A program made the position numbers and the translations under genes. The notes beneath the pieces are model-generated. The model was not told the DNA's origin and did no database searches. It saw nothing but the letters and a program-made list of their open reading frames with translations. Positions 18,198 through 27,057 of a stretch of 64,000 nt of DNA are shown piece by piece. Source of the stretch: Paenibacillus sp. FSL H8-0079. GTDB lineage: Bacteria; Bacillota; Bacilli; Paenibacillales; Paenibacillaceae. The first letter of the stretch is position 1, and each line of letters opens with the position of its first letter. Where the stretch lies: NCBI RefSeq assembly GCF_037991315.1, contig NZ_CP150300.1:4092001-4156000 (forward strand), given 5' to 3'.

Positions 18198-18704
18198 TTA
18201 AGAGCTCCTATATTCTTTTCCTTTGGTAACATAACCCAGTGAAGTTCTGGACATTCGCTCCAGATCGGCGTCAGTCAGCTCACGTATCACTTTGGCAGGT
18301 GTCCCCAAGGCCAGAGTATAGGGCGGAATTTTACTATTCTCAGTAACAACTGAACCGGCCCCAATCAGCGTATATTCGCCAATGTCGGCTCCATTCAACA
18401 GAATGGCTCCCATGCCGATTAATGATCCTGTTCCAATACGACAACCATGAATGATCGCTGAATGTCCTACCGAAACATCGTCTCCCAAAATCAAAGGTTG
18501 ATCTGTGTTGACATGCCCTACAGCATTATCTTGAATATTACAGCGCTTTCCAATGATTATGGGAGCCAAATCAGCCCGCAGGACTGCATTGAACCACACG
18601 GAAGATTCTTCTCCCATTCTCAAATCACCGATCAGCTTTGCACCTTCAGCCATATATACTGAAGGGTGTAACTGAGGTTGTAGACCTTTGTATGGAATTA
18701 TCAT
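18198..18704 (-). CDS. Gamma-class carbonic anhydrase family protein
   Basis: A 168-residue left-handed beta-helix protein with hexapeptide repeats throughout (LIGDLRMGEESSVWFNAVLR, then IGTGSLIGMGA). The three zinc-ligand histidines of the YrdA/PaaY-like gamma carbonic anhydrase group are at GHVN, GHSAIIHGC. Substrate and activity remain uncertain for this subgroup. I chose the ATG at 18704, eight bases after AAGGAG; a GTG nine bases earlier abuts that site. The gene is 44 bp after the 372-residue unknown gene and 23 bp before the IDEAL gene, suggesting one operon. Confidence 0.9.
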   Translation of the reverse strand: MIIPYKGLQPQLHPSVYMAEGAKLIGDLRMGEESSVWFNAVLRADLAPIIIGKRCNIQDNAVGHVNTDQPLILGDDVSVGHSAIIHGCRIGTGSLIGMGAILLNGADIGEYTLIGAGSVVTENSKIPPYTLALGTPAKVIRELTDADLERMSRTSLGYVTKGKEYRSS

Positions 18705-18748
18705 CGATATCACTCCTTAATTTGGGAGTGATTTTAGCAACTTGTCCT

Positions 18749-19867
18749 TCACTTGTCAAACATAATAGGGGTAACGTCTCCGGAGATGGAGCGACAGGAT
18801 GCAGCAAGACGTGTGCCCCAGGCTGTCATTTGTATAGTCCGGCCTTCCTCATCTTCCCCGATGCGGATCATGCCAAGATGCAACATCATTTTAACAATTC
18901 TGTTATCATAGATGGCCTCGGCCGTATCATAATAGAACGGCTGGATGAATGGACCGATCTGACGAAACAGCGACTCGGCAGTTGACCATTCCGAGGCACA
19001 TTCTCCTGTCCAATACACAATAGAGGACAGATTGGGAATAGCACCTTTATACAATCTTAACCAAAACCTAAATAGCTGTATCATTTCGGCTGTTTTCTCA
19101 GCCCCCAGCTTGTCTTCTCCAGCTGGTGATAACCTCAGCGTACCTTGCTCCTCGCGAACCAGCCGATGGTGAAATGCATAGTCGTAGATAAGAGCGAAAC
19201 GATCCGGGTAATCCTTAAACGAACGACCATATCCGAATCTCCAACCGGCTTTGCCCACCAATTCCTCACTGATGTGCAGATGCTCCATAATCTGCTGTTG
19301 GGAGCGACGGTACATCATGCCTTCAGCGTTAAGGGCAATTTCATGCTGCTGAACGAACTGTAGGAACAACTTGAGATCATCCGCTAAGAGATGATACTCA
19401 TCCCGATACATGGGCGGTTCCGTCGTTTCTGTAATCCCTGCTCGCAAATGTGTAGATAACACATCCCTGAACCTTAATTTCAGATCCTGAGGTACCTGAT
19501 ACAGATATCTGGTCTGCTGCGTCGTCCCATTGAACAACCATCCGCTCTTATTGAAGCGAACGATGAGGTCACGTGGACTGGCTCCAGCCTCACTCTCCTT
19601 TTTGTCCATCGATTGACGGGCTATGGCGACGAGTTCTTCCATACCATAGTACTGGCGAGGATCAAACAACAAGTTGTTCAAAAAGCGCTGATCTGCTTGA
19701 TTCAGTTGACGTACCTGCTGCTCAAAAAAAGGTCTGCTGCCCAATGTAGTGAGAATACTCTGGATGAGTTCATGTTTGGAGTTGGGCTTGCATTCACATT
19801 GGTAATAGTCTGCTATTCGATTAAGCTGGCCAATATCGGCAAAAGTAAGCATATCCGCTAGATTCAT
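18749..19867 (-). CDS. Unrecognised 372-residue protein
   Basis: A soluble protein I do not recognise. The N-terminus (MNLADMLTFADIGQLNRIAD, then a CECKPNSKHELIQSIL helix pair) looks like the SAP-type helical element seen at the start of some helicase-associated proteins. The remainder is alpha-rich with many aromatic residues and possible winged-helix units near the C-terminus (RIVKMMLHLGMIRIGEDEEGRTIQMT). No catalytic motif, signal peptide or membrane span is seen. The start at 19867 follows GCGAGG; the open frame extends upstream to 19960. It probably heads an operon with the gamma carbonic anhydrase and the IDEAL protein. Confidence 0.8.
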   Translation of the reverse strand: MNLADMLTFADIGQLNRIADYYQCECKPNSKHELIQSILTTLGSRPFFEQQVRQLNQADQRFLNNLLFDPRQYYGMEELVAIARQSMDKKESEAGASPRDLIVRFNKSGWLFNGTTQQTRYLYQVPQDLKLRFRDVLSTHLRAGITETTEPPMYRDEYHLLADDLKLFLQFVQQHEIALNAEGMMYRRSQQQIMEHLHISEELVGKAGWRFGYGRSFKDYPDRFALIYDYAFHHRLVREEQGTLRLSPAGEDKLGAEKTAEMIQLFRFWLRLYKGAIPNLSSIVYWTGECASEWSTAESLFRQIGPFIQPFYYDTAEAIYDNRIVKMMLHLGMIRIGEDEEGRTIQMTAWGTRLAASCRSISGDVTPIMFDK

Positions 19868-20127
19868 GGGTCCATCGCCTCGCCCGTTAACTACTTCGAC
19901 TGCTGATTCGGAGCCTGAAATAGTTTGGTTTTGTAAACATCGTTGACGGAATTCCCACAATCTAAACCTCTTTTTGGAAATCTTTTATGTTTGAATCCAT
20001 TTCATAATATCTTTAGTGAACTATGAAATTAATTCGTTAATCATACTATGCCTCAAGTTGGTCAATCAGAAGAAAAATGAGAGCTTTGAAATCATATAGA
20101 GTCTTTTTTTCCCCATAAAACGCAAAA

Positions 20128-20157
20128 AAAAACAACCCAAGTTGGATTACTCAGGTT
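20128..20157 (-). terminator. Terminator overlapping the phosphatase stop
   Basis: Minus-strand stem AACAACC / GGTTGTT with a loop of about 15 nt, followed by a run of nine or more T. The 5' arm lies in the last codons and stop of the histidine phosphatase gene. Confidence 0.75.
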
Positions 20158-20746
20158 GTTTCGCTGTGTCCAAAGACAGATGTCGTGTGCAATTATATAA
20201 CAGCGGACTCCAGTCATCACGTTCCTTTTCCAGGATCGTCAGTGACAGGTTTCCAATCCGTTCCGTATACCGATCTTTAAACAAGGCTGTTAACAGGTTG
20301 GCCAGAAAAGCTCCATGAGTGACAATGAGTACGTTCTGGTCCGGATAGGCAGACCATAGATCTTCCAGAAACGCCAGTGCACGAATCTGGATATCCGCTA
20401 TCTGCTCCTGTCCCAGATCGAGCGTCTCCCAGGCTTGGCCCCAGCGGGCAACCCGCTCCTCTGAAGTCAGACCTTCAATCTGACCAAAAGCCCTTTCTTT
20501 CAACCGTGCGTCCGGTTCAAGCAAAGGTACATTCAACAGTTTAGAGATAATCTCCCCTGTTTCCTGTGCCCGTGATAATCCACTTGTGATGATATAGTCC
20601 CATTGGTATTCTTCCGTCAGCAGACGTCTTCCCAGGCGTTCTGCCTGTTCACGACCTTCTCCATTCAAAGGTATATCAGTCTGCCCCTGGATACGACCCG
20701 CCGCATTCCAGTCTGTAAGACCGTGACGAATAAGCCCGATTCGCAC
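20147..20746 (-). CDS. Histidine phosphatase family protein (phosphoglycerate mutase-like)
   Basis: A 199-residue enzyme of the histidine phosphatase superfamily. The catalytic RHG motif is at residues 8-10 (GLIRHGLTDWN), with the second arginine in the SGLSRAQETGE segment, a catalytic glutamate (RAFGQIEGLT), and the second histidine in VTHGAFLANLL. The composition suits the CobC/GpmB-like branch; the actual substrate cannot be told. It follows the anti-sigma gene by 43 bp and may be part of the ECF operon. Confidence 0.9.
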   Translation of the reverse strand: MRIGLIRHGLTDWNAAGRIQGQTDIPLNGEGREQAERLGRRLLTEEYQWDYIITSGLSRAQETGEIISKLLNVPLLEPDARLKERAFGQIEGLTSEERVARWGQAWETLDLGQEQIADIQIRALAFLEDLWSAYPDQNVLIVTHGAFLANLLTALFKDRYTERIGNLSLTILEKERDDWSPLLYNCTRHLSLDTAKQPE

Positions 20747-20789
20747 TTACATCCCTCATTTCTCCACACGGCGAACGAAAGGTTATTAC

Positions 20790-21428
20790 CTATGCACGCG
20801 CACCTTGTTGTTTACGTTTATTCGTTGTTCGATGCATACGTCCAAGAGAAAATAAAGCCATCCCTATTGCTAGTAAAGACAGGGCCATCCAATACTGAGG
20901 ATAAGCAGGTCCCATGCTCACAACAAAAGGTTCAATGATGCTTCCTCTGTCCGCTCCAGTCATGTTGTACTGATACAATCCAGAAGACGATGGTCCGCTT
21001 CCGGCAACCCCTGTCTCCAGAATCCCCGTAGCAACAACCTTGGTTTGCTCAGCTTCTGATACGTTTGGCTTGAACAATGCCATGTACAGAAAGCTGCATA
21101 AAAAAATAGCCAGGAACGCGGCAATCCACAAAGACATATGTTTGCGGATCGCAGCAGAGAAACGATTAACCTTTGCCTCTTCCGGCAATAACCATGGAGA
21201 CTCCGCATAGATCCGGTCCATAACGTTACGGTTCACTCTCTCTGCCTGTTGTTCTGTCACTGGAACCGGGATGCTGTGCAGCAAGATCTGGGCTTCTTCC
21301 CAAACCTCAAACTGCTCGGAGCACTCTTCACAACCAGCAAGATGAGCATGAAATGCAATCCGCTGAGGATGAGCTTCCGGCAAGTCCCAGACCAGTGCAA
21401 ACAGTTCCTGGGCATCATTGCAATTCAT
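20790..21428 (-). CDS. Zinc-finger anti-sigma factor
   Basis: A 212-residue protein with an N-terminal zf-HC2 (ZAS) domain, shown by HAHLAGCEEC (H-x3-C-x2-C pattern with an N-terminal Cys/His), followed by two membrane segments (about residues 97-117 and 178-197) and an extracytoplasmic part between them. Such proteins bind and hold their partner ECF sigma factor at the membrane. The start overlaps the sigma gene by 4 bp (ATGA), the classic coupled arrangement. The inducing signal is unknown. Confidence 0.88.
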   Translation of the reverse strand: MNCNDAQELFALVWDLPEAHPQRIAFHAHLAGCEECSEQFEVWEEAQILLHSIPVPVTEQQAERVNRNVMDRIYAESPWLLPEEAKVNRFSAAIRKHMSLWIAAFLAIFLCSFLYMALFKPNVSEAEQTKVVATGILETGVAGSGPSSSGLYQYNMTGADRGSIIEPFVVSMGPAYPQYWMALSLLAIGMALFSLGRMHRTTNKRKQQGARA

Positions 21429-22018
21429 CGGTTCTTCATCCCTTCATATGGCTCGTACACCGGTTCGAAGAAATAAGGTTCCAATTGAGTTTTTACGCTT
21501 GATCTTGCTCTGAATAATAACGATTTCACAGAACTGACGCTCTGCCCAAGAATATTCGCAATCTCTTGGTAGTCTAGTTGATCATACTCGCGGAGTATAA
21601 TCGCAGAACGCTGCTTCTCCGGCAAATTGTTAATCGCATCTCTAACCAGCATCACCCGCTCGCTGCGTAGAACAGCATACTCCGGTGCATTCTCCGAAGG
21701 AGCCACGGGAACGATCCCGCTCTCTTCAAGTGGAACATTTCCACTGCGCTGTTTGCGAAGCTCACTCAGTACCGTATTTCTCGCAATGGTATATAACCAG
21801 GTTGAGAATGAGGCATCCACCTCACGGAAAGAGTGCAGACTGCGGAACGCCTTATAGAAAGTCTCAGAACAGAGATCTTCCGCAAGCAGCTCCATATTGG
21901 AACTTTTCAACATATGATATACGAAAGCCAGTATTTTACGCTGATAACGACTCATCAGCTCGGAATATAACTCCAGGTTACCTTCCTTGATCTCTCGAAT
22001 CAACTGGGAATCCGTCAT
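21425..22018 (-). CDS. ECF RNA polymerase sigma factor
   Basis: A 197-residue extracytoplasmic-function sigma factor. Region 2 spans about residues 20-90 (LYSELMSRYQRKILAFVYHM ... SFSTWLYTIARNTVL). Region 4 spans about 130-180 (LPEKQRSAIILREYDQLDYQ, EIANILGQSVSSVKSLLFRA). I chose the ATG at 22018, preceded by GAGGAGGGG; the frame extends upstream to 22075 without conservation. It pairs with the membrane anti-sigma factor downstream. An upstream promoter of SigX type (TGTAAC-N17-CGTC) suggests autoregulation. Confidence 0.92.
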   Translation of the reverse strand: MTDSQLIREIKEGNLELYSELMSRYQRKILAFVYHMLKSSNMELLAEDLCSETFYKAFRSLHSFREVDASFSTWLYTIARNTVLSELRKQRSGNVPLEESGIVPVAPSENAPEYAVLRSERVMLVRDAINNLPEKQRSAIILREYDQLDYQEIANILGQSVSSVKSLLFRARSSVKTQLEPYFFEPVYEPYEGMKNR

Positions 22019-22101
22019 TTGAGTGCGACCCCTCCTCGCCCATCCATGTGCTTCTCCCCGTTCGACTCTATCCATGTATTACCGAACAGGCACAAAAAAG
22101 T

Positions 22102-22117
22102 TGCGGTTCTCACCGCA
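22102..22117 (-). promoter_or_regulatory. GNRA-loop hairpin in the ECF sigma leader
   Basis: On the minus strand TGCGGT-GAGA-ACCGCA, six base pairs with a GAGA tetraloop, followed by ACTTTTTTG. It lies about 85 bp upstream of the sigma factor start, inside a leader of about 310 nt. It could be a weak attenuator or a stability element. Confidence 0.4.
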
Positions 22118-22338
22118 TATAAAAAGCGTTCAGCGCCATAACTGGCCTTCCCGCCAAATTCCCCTATGTAATGGCAATTTCCCCAACGTTTCTACATTAA
22201 CAGTATTTATTGTACAACGGTCTGCATCATCCTGGCAAATCCATTGCTATCCACAAAAACCCGACCTGTCATTCATATGCAGTGTTTTTCACGTTCATGA
22301 CTTCATTTTGAGCCTTTTTGGTAAGCCTTGTTTATATA

Positions 22339-22365
22339 GACGAACGAAATTCTGAAAAGGTTACA
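22339..22365 (-). promoter_or_regulatory. ECF-type promoter of the sigma/anti-sigma operon
   Basis: Minus strand TGTAAC (22360-22365), 17-bp spacer, CGTC (22339-22342). This matches the -35/-10 pattern of B. subtilis SigX-type promoters (TGTAAC-N17-CGAC). It lies about 315 bp upstream of the sigma gene, on the same strand, so the sigma factor may activate itself. The 22019-22338 interval contains no convincing gene. Confidence 0.6.
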
Positions 22366-22488
22366 AAAATGTGATATTTTTTTGATCTAAGGTATCCTAA
22401 CAGATTAAGGAGGGTAATGTAAATAGAGGATGTAATAAGAAGTGTAAATCTTAACATACCGGTAAAGGACCAATAACTTTTTAAAGAC

Positions 22489-22573
22489 AAAAAAAAGACC
22501 GCTTACATAAGCGGCCATTGCTCACGTGGAGCAATACAGTTATTGGATAGGAGTGGAGAGAAACCATACTGTA
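22489..22573 (-). ncRNA. Candidate small RNA (about 85 nt)
   Basis: A self-contained minus-strand transcription unit between tyrA and the ECF sigma gene. A consensus sigma-A promoter (next entry) would start transcription at about 22572. The RNA folds by eye into three hairpins: TACAGT-A-TGG pairing with CCA-ATA-ACTGTA around a loop TTTCTCTCCACTCCTAT; TTGCTC-CACGT-GAGCAA; and the terminator GGCCGCTT-ATGT-AAGCGGTC followed by eight T. The first loop is pyrimidine-rich with two CTCC words, complementary to Shine-Dalgarno sequences, as in several trans-acting Gram-positive small RNAs. No open reading frame with a ribosome site fits. I cannot assign a known RNA family. Confidence 0.65.
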
Positions 22574-22578
22574 CCCTT

Positions 22579-22607
22579 ATTATATGTATACGTTTTCATT
22601 TTGTCAA
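22579..22607 (-). promoter_or_regulatory. Consensus sigma-A promoter of the candidate small RNA
   Basis: Minus strand TTGACA (22602-22607), 17-bp spacer, TATAAT (22579-22584): a perfect match in both hexamers and spacing, the best vegetative promoter in the window. The only thing between it and the terminator at 22489-22516 is the 85-nt candidate RNA. Confidence 0.75.
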
Positions 22608-22713
22608 CACCTTAAGTAAAATTGTTTAAGTTAATTACATCTTTCGGTAATTCAGGATAATACATCCTTTTTTTCCTGAGTGAGAATCAAATGAAAAACT
22701 CCATTATAAGTTC

Positions 22714-22740
22714 AAAAAAAAGAGGGCTTGCGCCCTCTTT
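22714..22740 (-). terminator. Intrinsic terminator after tyrA
   Basis: Minus-strand stem AAGAGGGC-GCAA-GCCCTCTT followed by a T run, seven bases past the tyrA stop. It likely ends the trp-hisC-tyrA transcript. Confidence 0.88.
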
Positions 22741-22746
22741 CTCATC

Positions 22747-23841
22747 TTATATCCACACCTGATAGCCTAAGGAATCCAATAACGTCTTGGCTCGTTCCAT
22801 ATCTTCTTCCTGACGGAAGGACAGACGCATAATGCCTGGCACATCCACCCGGTTCTCGATAATCTCCAAGTTGCTCAAGTTGATGTCATTGGCCCCAAGC
22901 TCAGTTGCGATCTTACCAATCATACCGGGCGCATCCTGGACATCGGTATACAGATCAAATAACGGCGAAATCATGCCTTTGCGTCGTTCTGGCAATACAC
23001 TGCGGAACTCGCGGGCCTGACGGAATGCTTCCTCAATGCCTTCACCATTCTTATGCTCCAGCATATCCGTGAAGGCCGTCATTTGGCTATTCCAGTCCTT
23101 AAGCAAGCCCAGCAGTACATCACGGTTGCTAAGCAAGATATCTCTCCAGACTATGGCGTCACTGGATGCAATCCGGGTGATATCCCGGAAACCACCTGCA
23201 GCCAGCATTTTATACAGTGGATTCGACTCATTATATTCACGCACCTGATTTACCAACGCAACAGCAATAACATGTGGCAGATGACTAATCGCCCCCACAA
23301 TGTCATCGTGCAGCAAAGGCTCCACACGTACGATCTGTGCACGCGTATATGCAAGCAGCTCAGACAACCTGCTGTACGCTTCCTCAGGCACATGTTCTGA
23401 AGGGGTTAAGACGTAGTATGCATTCTCAAACAACACGGCTGAGGCCGCGTCTACGCCTGCACGCTCCGATCCTGCCATAGGATGACCACCGATGAAGTAA
23501 GCGTCGGTCAACCGCACATGCTCGGCACAAGCGGCAATGGAAGCCTTAGTGCTTCCTACGTCCGTGATAATACATCCTTTTTTCAATGGCAGCTTGGAGA
23601 GCTGCTCGAAATAGGATTCAAGCAAACCTACGGGAACGCACAAAAAAATAAAGTCGGCATCCTCTACCGCTTCTTCCAGAGAGAGCGTAGCATCATCCAC
23701 TACACCACTCGCTATGTACTTGTCCTTCAGTTCATCCAAGTGGGCGTAGCCCATCACGGTTACACCTGGCTTGCCTTTGAAGCAGAGCGCAAGTGAACCG
23801 CCGATGAGTCCTACACCGATCATTGCAATTTTTAGTTTCAT
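22747..23841 (-). CDS. tyrA: Prephenate dehydrogenase
   Basis: A 364-residue enzyme oxidising prephenate to 4-hydroxyphenylpyruvate with NAD. The Rossmann motif IGVGLIGGSLAL is at the N-terminus, GGHPMAGSERAG near residue 120 marks the prephenate site, and residues about 290-364 form an ACT domain (DAPGMIGKIATELGANDINL), suggesting allosteric control by an aromatic amino acid. It follows hisC by 26 bp and precedes a strong terminator, closing the aromatic supra-operon. Confidence 0.95.
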   Translation of the reverse strand: MKLKIAMIGVGLIGGSLALCFKGKPGVTVMGYAHLDELKDKYIASGVVDDATLSLEEAVEDADFIFLCVPVGLLESYFEQLSKLPLKKGCIITDVGSTKASIAACAEHVRLTDAYFIGGHPMAGSERAGVDAASAVLFENAYYVLTPSEHVPEEAYSRLSELLAYTRAQIVRVEPLLHDDIVGAISHLPHVIAVALVNQVREYNESNPLYKMLAAGGFRDITRIASSDAIVWRDILLSNRDVLLGLLKDWNSQMTAFTDMLEHKNGEGIEEAFRQAREFRSVLPERRKGMISPLFDLYTDVQDAPGMIGKIATELGANDINLSNLEIIENRVDVPGIMRLSFRQEEDMERAKTLLDSLGYQVWI

Positions 23842-23867
23842 GGGTCCTCACTCTTTCATCGCCAGAA

Positions 23868-24968
23868 TTAAGGGCGTGCTACCGCCTTCTCAGCCAGCGT
23901 GTTCTCCAGTGCCGTGACAAATGCACGGTTCTGTTCTGATGTTCCGACGGACACACGAATGTAAGTTGGGTATACGTGGAATCCTGAGCGAACGATAATG
24001 CCTTGTTTGAGCAAGGATTGGAACGCATTTGCCGAAGGCATATTCAGGTCAACCATAATGAAATTACCCTGTGAAGGGAAATACGACAATCCGAGGCGTG
24101 CAAATTCATTTTGCAGGTAATCCCGATCCGTTGCATTCCGCTTCGAGCACTCTTGAACAAAATCCTGATCCAGTAGTGCAGCTTTTGCCGCAACCTGTCC
24201 AAAACGGGAGGTGTTAAACGGTTCACGTACACGGTTAATCAAATCAATAATTTCGGGACGTGCAATACCATACCCGATCCGGAGCGAAGCCAAACCGTAA
24301 ATTTTGGAGAATGTCCGCAGGATGACCAAGTTCGGATACCGTTCGATCAATGGTATACTTTGCGGGTATGCTTCATCGGTTACGAATTCATAATAAGCTT
24401 CGTCCAGTATGACCATCACATGCGCAGGCACACGGTCCATAAAGGCTGTAAGTTCCTGCTCGGAGATAATCGTACCTGTCGGATTATTTGGATTACACAC
24501 CCATACTGCTTTGGTTTTGTCGTTAATTTGCGCGAGCATCGCGCTCAGATCATGCGTGCCACCTTTCAGAGGCACTTCGATGGACACGGCACCCTCAATA
24601 TCTGCATTGCTTTTATATACAGAAAATGTTTGATCTGCCATGATGGTCTCGTCACCCGGCAAGAAGAAAGCTCTCGTGATCAAAGCAATAATCTCATCGG
24701 AACCACAACCAAATATTAAGTTGTTCCGTTCAACGCCAAGATGCTTGGCAAGAACTCCCGTCAGCTCAACCGAGCTACCGTCTGGGTATATGCTTATATT
24801 AGTCATTTCTCTCGTAATGGCTTCCAGAGCGGCAGGAGAACTGCCGTACGGGTTTTCGTTGGAGGCCAGCTTGATGACTTGTTCAAGCCCCAGTTCACGT
24901 TTCACTTCTTCAATCGGTTTGCCCGGCTGGTACACAGGCAGATTGACAATCTGGGATTTCGGTTTCAA
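23868..24968 (-). CDS. hisC: Histidinol-phosphate aminotransferase
   Basis: A 366-residue PLP-dependent class I/II aminotransferase. Seen are the NENPYG substrate loop, GCGSDEIIALI, NPNNPTG, and the PLP lysine in RTFSKIYGLASLRIGYG. In B. subtilis HisC serves both histidine synthesis and the transamination of phenylpyruvate and 4-hydroxyphenylpyruvate, which explains its place between trpA and tyrA. The same dual role is inferred here. It lies 86 bp after trpA. Confidence 0.95.
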   Translation of the reverse strand: MKPKSQIVNLPVYQPGKPIEEVKRELGLEQVIKLASNENPYGSSPAALEAITREMTNISIYPDGSSVELTGVLAKHLGVERNNLIFGCGSDEIIALITRAFFLPGDETIMADQTFSVYKSNADIEGAVSIEVPLKGGTHDLSAMLAQINDKTKAVWVCNPNNPTGTIISEQELTAFMDRVPAHVMVILDEAYYEFVTDEAYPQSIPLIERYPNLVILRTFSKIYGLASLRIGYGIARPEIIDLINRVREPFNTSRFGQVAAKAALLDQDFVQECSKRNATDRDYLQNEFARLGLSYFPSQGNFIMVDLNMPSANAFQSLLKQGIIVRSGFHVYPTYIRVSVGTSEQNRAFVTALENTLAEKAVARP

Positions 24969-25054
24969 CCCAACCGCCTCCTGTTATTGAAATATTGTTG
25001 GACACGAATCAGCATGTACCTCACGTGTCCAAAGGATGTACTTTCAGGACATCC

Positions 25055-25861
25055 CTATCCTTTTAATTGTGCCACAAAGTTGCGAATTTGCAACAGTCCC
25101 GCTGCACGAGTATCCGGATTTTCAAGCAGAGGAATCGCATCTTCCACCTGACGAACGATGGCACTACCTACAACAACGCCATCGCAGATGCGGGAGAAGT
25201 GAGCAACCTGCTCATGACTGGAGATACCGAAACCTACCGCTACAGGGAGGTCTGTCAGACTTTTCACCGTCTCAATGAAGCTTTCTACCCCATCAAAGAA
25301 AGAAGCTCTCTCTCCGGTTACCCCAAGGGATGATACACAATAGATAAAGCCGCTCGCTCCCGTCACAATCCGCTCAATCCGTGCATTAGACGTAGGTGCA
25401 ACAAGCGGCACCAGATGCACACCGGCATGATTTGCACGTTGTCGCATCTCTTCCGCTTCCTCAATCGGCAGGTCCGGAATGATCATGCCACTGATATCGT
25501 GTTTGACCAATTCCTCAAAGAACACATCCAGTCCTGTCTGCAACACCGGATTATAATAGGTGAACAGCACAAACGGCATTTTCACACCTGCCTTACGAGC
25601 TTTTGCAGCGGTTTCCATAACGGTACGAATCGTAATCTGGCTTTTCAGCGCACGTTCGGAAGCACGTTGAATGACTGGTCCATCCGCAAGCGGATCGGAA
25701 TAGGGAACACCCAGTTCCAGAATATCCGCTCCGGCCTGTTCAAGCTCCTTGATGATCTCGATCGTTGTCTCCACATCCGGGTCACCAACGGTTAAGAATG
25801 GAATAAGTGCCGTGCGATTCTGTTCCTTCAATTGTTGGAAGGTCTGGTCCATCAGATTCAT
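25055..25861 (-). CDS. trpA: Tryptophan synthase alpha chain
   Basis: A 268-residue TIM-barrel subunit that cleaves indole-3-glycerol phosphate. The catalytic glutamate is in [15 protein letters not shown], and the aspartate and phosphate-binding loops are at [10 protein letters not shown] and [13 protein letters not shown]. The ATG overlaps the trpB stop by 4 bp. The product, indole, passes through the channel to TrpB. Confidence 0.97.
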   Translation of the reverse strand: MNLMDQTFQQLKEQNRTALIPFLTVGDPDVETTIEIIKELEQAGADILELGVPYSDPLADGPVIQRASERALKSQITIRTVMETAAKARKAGVKMPFVLFTYYNPVLQTGLDVFFEELVKHDISGMIIPDLPIEEAEEMRQRANHAGVHLVPLVAPTSNARIERIVTGASGFIYCVSSLGVTGERASFFDGVESFIETVKSLTDLPVAVGFGISSHEQVAHFSRICDGVVVGSAIVRQVEDAIPLLENPDTRAAGLLQIRNFVAQLKG

Positions 25862-27057
25862 GCCAAGTCGCCTCCCGTGTATTTCATGATGGATTCAACA
25901 TCCTTGTCTCCACGTCCCGACAGACAGATGACCACAATATCATCTTCTGTGAGTTCAGGCGCCAGTTTGACAACTTGGGCGACCGCATGTGCAGACTCCA
26001 GAGCAGGAATGATTCCTTCTGTCCGGCATAACAATTGCAGGGCATCGAGTGCTTCCTGATCCGTGATTGGTACATATTTTGCCCGTTCAATATCCTTGAG
26101 ATAGGAATGCTCCGGACCAACACCCGGATAATCAAGTCCGGCCGAGATGGAATGCGCCGGCTGAACCTGTCCATACTCATCCTGTAACAGGTAACTCATA
26201 GATCCCTGGAATACACCATGCGTACCTTTGGTCATCGTCGCCGCATGATACTCGGTTTCGACCCCTTTGCCTGCGGCTTCAACACCAACAAGCTTCACAT
26301 CCTGATCACTGATAAATGGATAGAACATACCAATCGCATTACTTCCGCCACCGACAGCGGCTACAATCACATCCGGCAAACGTCCTTCGATCTCCTGAAT
26401 CTGACGACGGGTCTCATCACCGATCACACGTTGGAAATTCCGCACCATCATCGGGTATGGATGAGGACCAACCACTGATCCGAGCACATAGAACGTATCC
26501 TCCACATTGCTGACCCAGTAGCGAAGCGCTTCATTACCAGCATCCTTCAGTGTCCGTGTTCCAGACGTCACCGGAATCACTTCTGCTCCGAGCAGCTTCA
26601 TCCGGAATACGTTTAACTGCTGACGCTCTGTATCTTCTTCGCCCATAAATACTTTGCATTCCAGTCCTAGCAATGCGGCCACAGTTGCCGTTGCAACACC
26701 ATGTTGACCTGCACCCGTTTCGGCAATGACTTTCTTTTTACCCATCCGTTTGGCAAGCAAGCCTTGTCCAATGGCGTTATTAATTTTGTGAGCACCTGTA
26801 TGGTTGAGATCCTCACGTTTCAAATAAATTTTCGGTCCGCCCAATCGGCGTGATAATTGCTCTGCATGATACAGTGGCGTTTCACGTCCAGAATACTCGC
26901 TCAGCAGATAGTTCAGTTCCTTGTTGAATTCCTCGTCTTCAGAGAAGTGGCTATATGCCTCCTCCAGTTCAATGAGTGCGTTCATTAGTGTCTCAGGTAC
27001 AAAGCGGCCTCCGAAGTGACCGAAACGCCCGTGTTGATCCGGCAATTGATGTGTCAT
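25858..27057 (-). CDS. trpB: Tryptophan synthase beta chain
   Basis: A 399-residue PLP enzyme joining indole and serine. The PLP lysine is in [15 protein letters not shown], the phosphate-binding loop is [10 protein letters not shown], and [15 protein letters not shown] is conserved. The N-terminus [16 protein letters not shown] identifies it as the TrpB1 type that works with TrpA. It overlaps trpF and trpA by 4 bp each. Confidence 0.98.
   Translation of the reverse strand: MTHQLPDQHGRFGHFGGRFVPETLMNALIELEEAYSHFSEDEEFNKELNYLLSEYSGRETPLYHAEQLSRRLGGPKIYLKREDLNHTGAHKINNAIGQGLLAKRMGKKKVIAETGAGQHGVATATVAALLGLECKVFMGEEDTERQQLNVFRMKLLGAEVIPVTSGTRTLKDAGNEALRYWVSNVEDTFYVLGSVVGPHPYPMMVRNFQRVIGDETRRQIQEIEGRLPDVIVAAVGGGSNAIGMFYPFISDQDVKLVGVEAAGKGVETEYHAATMTKGTHGVFQGSMSYLLQDEYGQVQPAHSISAGLDYPGVGPEHSYLKDIERAKYVPITDQEALDALQLLCRTEGIIPALESAHAVAQVVKLAPELTEDDIVVICLSGRGDKDVESIMKYTGGDLA

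Noticed and set aside
22405..22440. Apparent ribosome site AAGGAGGG followed by ATG on the plus strand
   Set aside because: The ATG is followed directly by TAA, and later ATG and GTG codons nearby also hit stops at once, so no peptide can be made.
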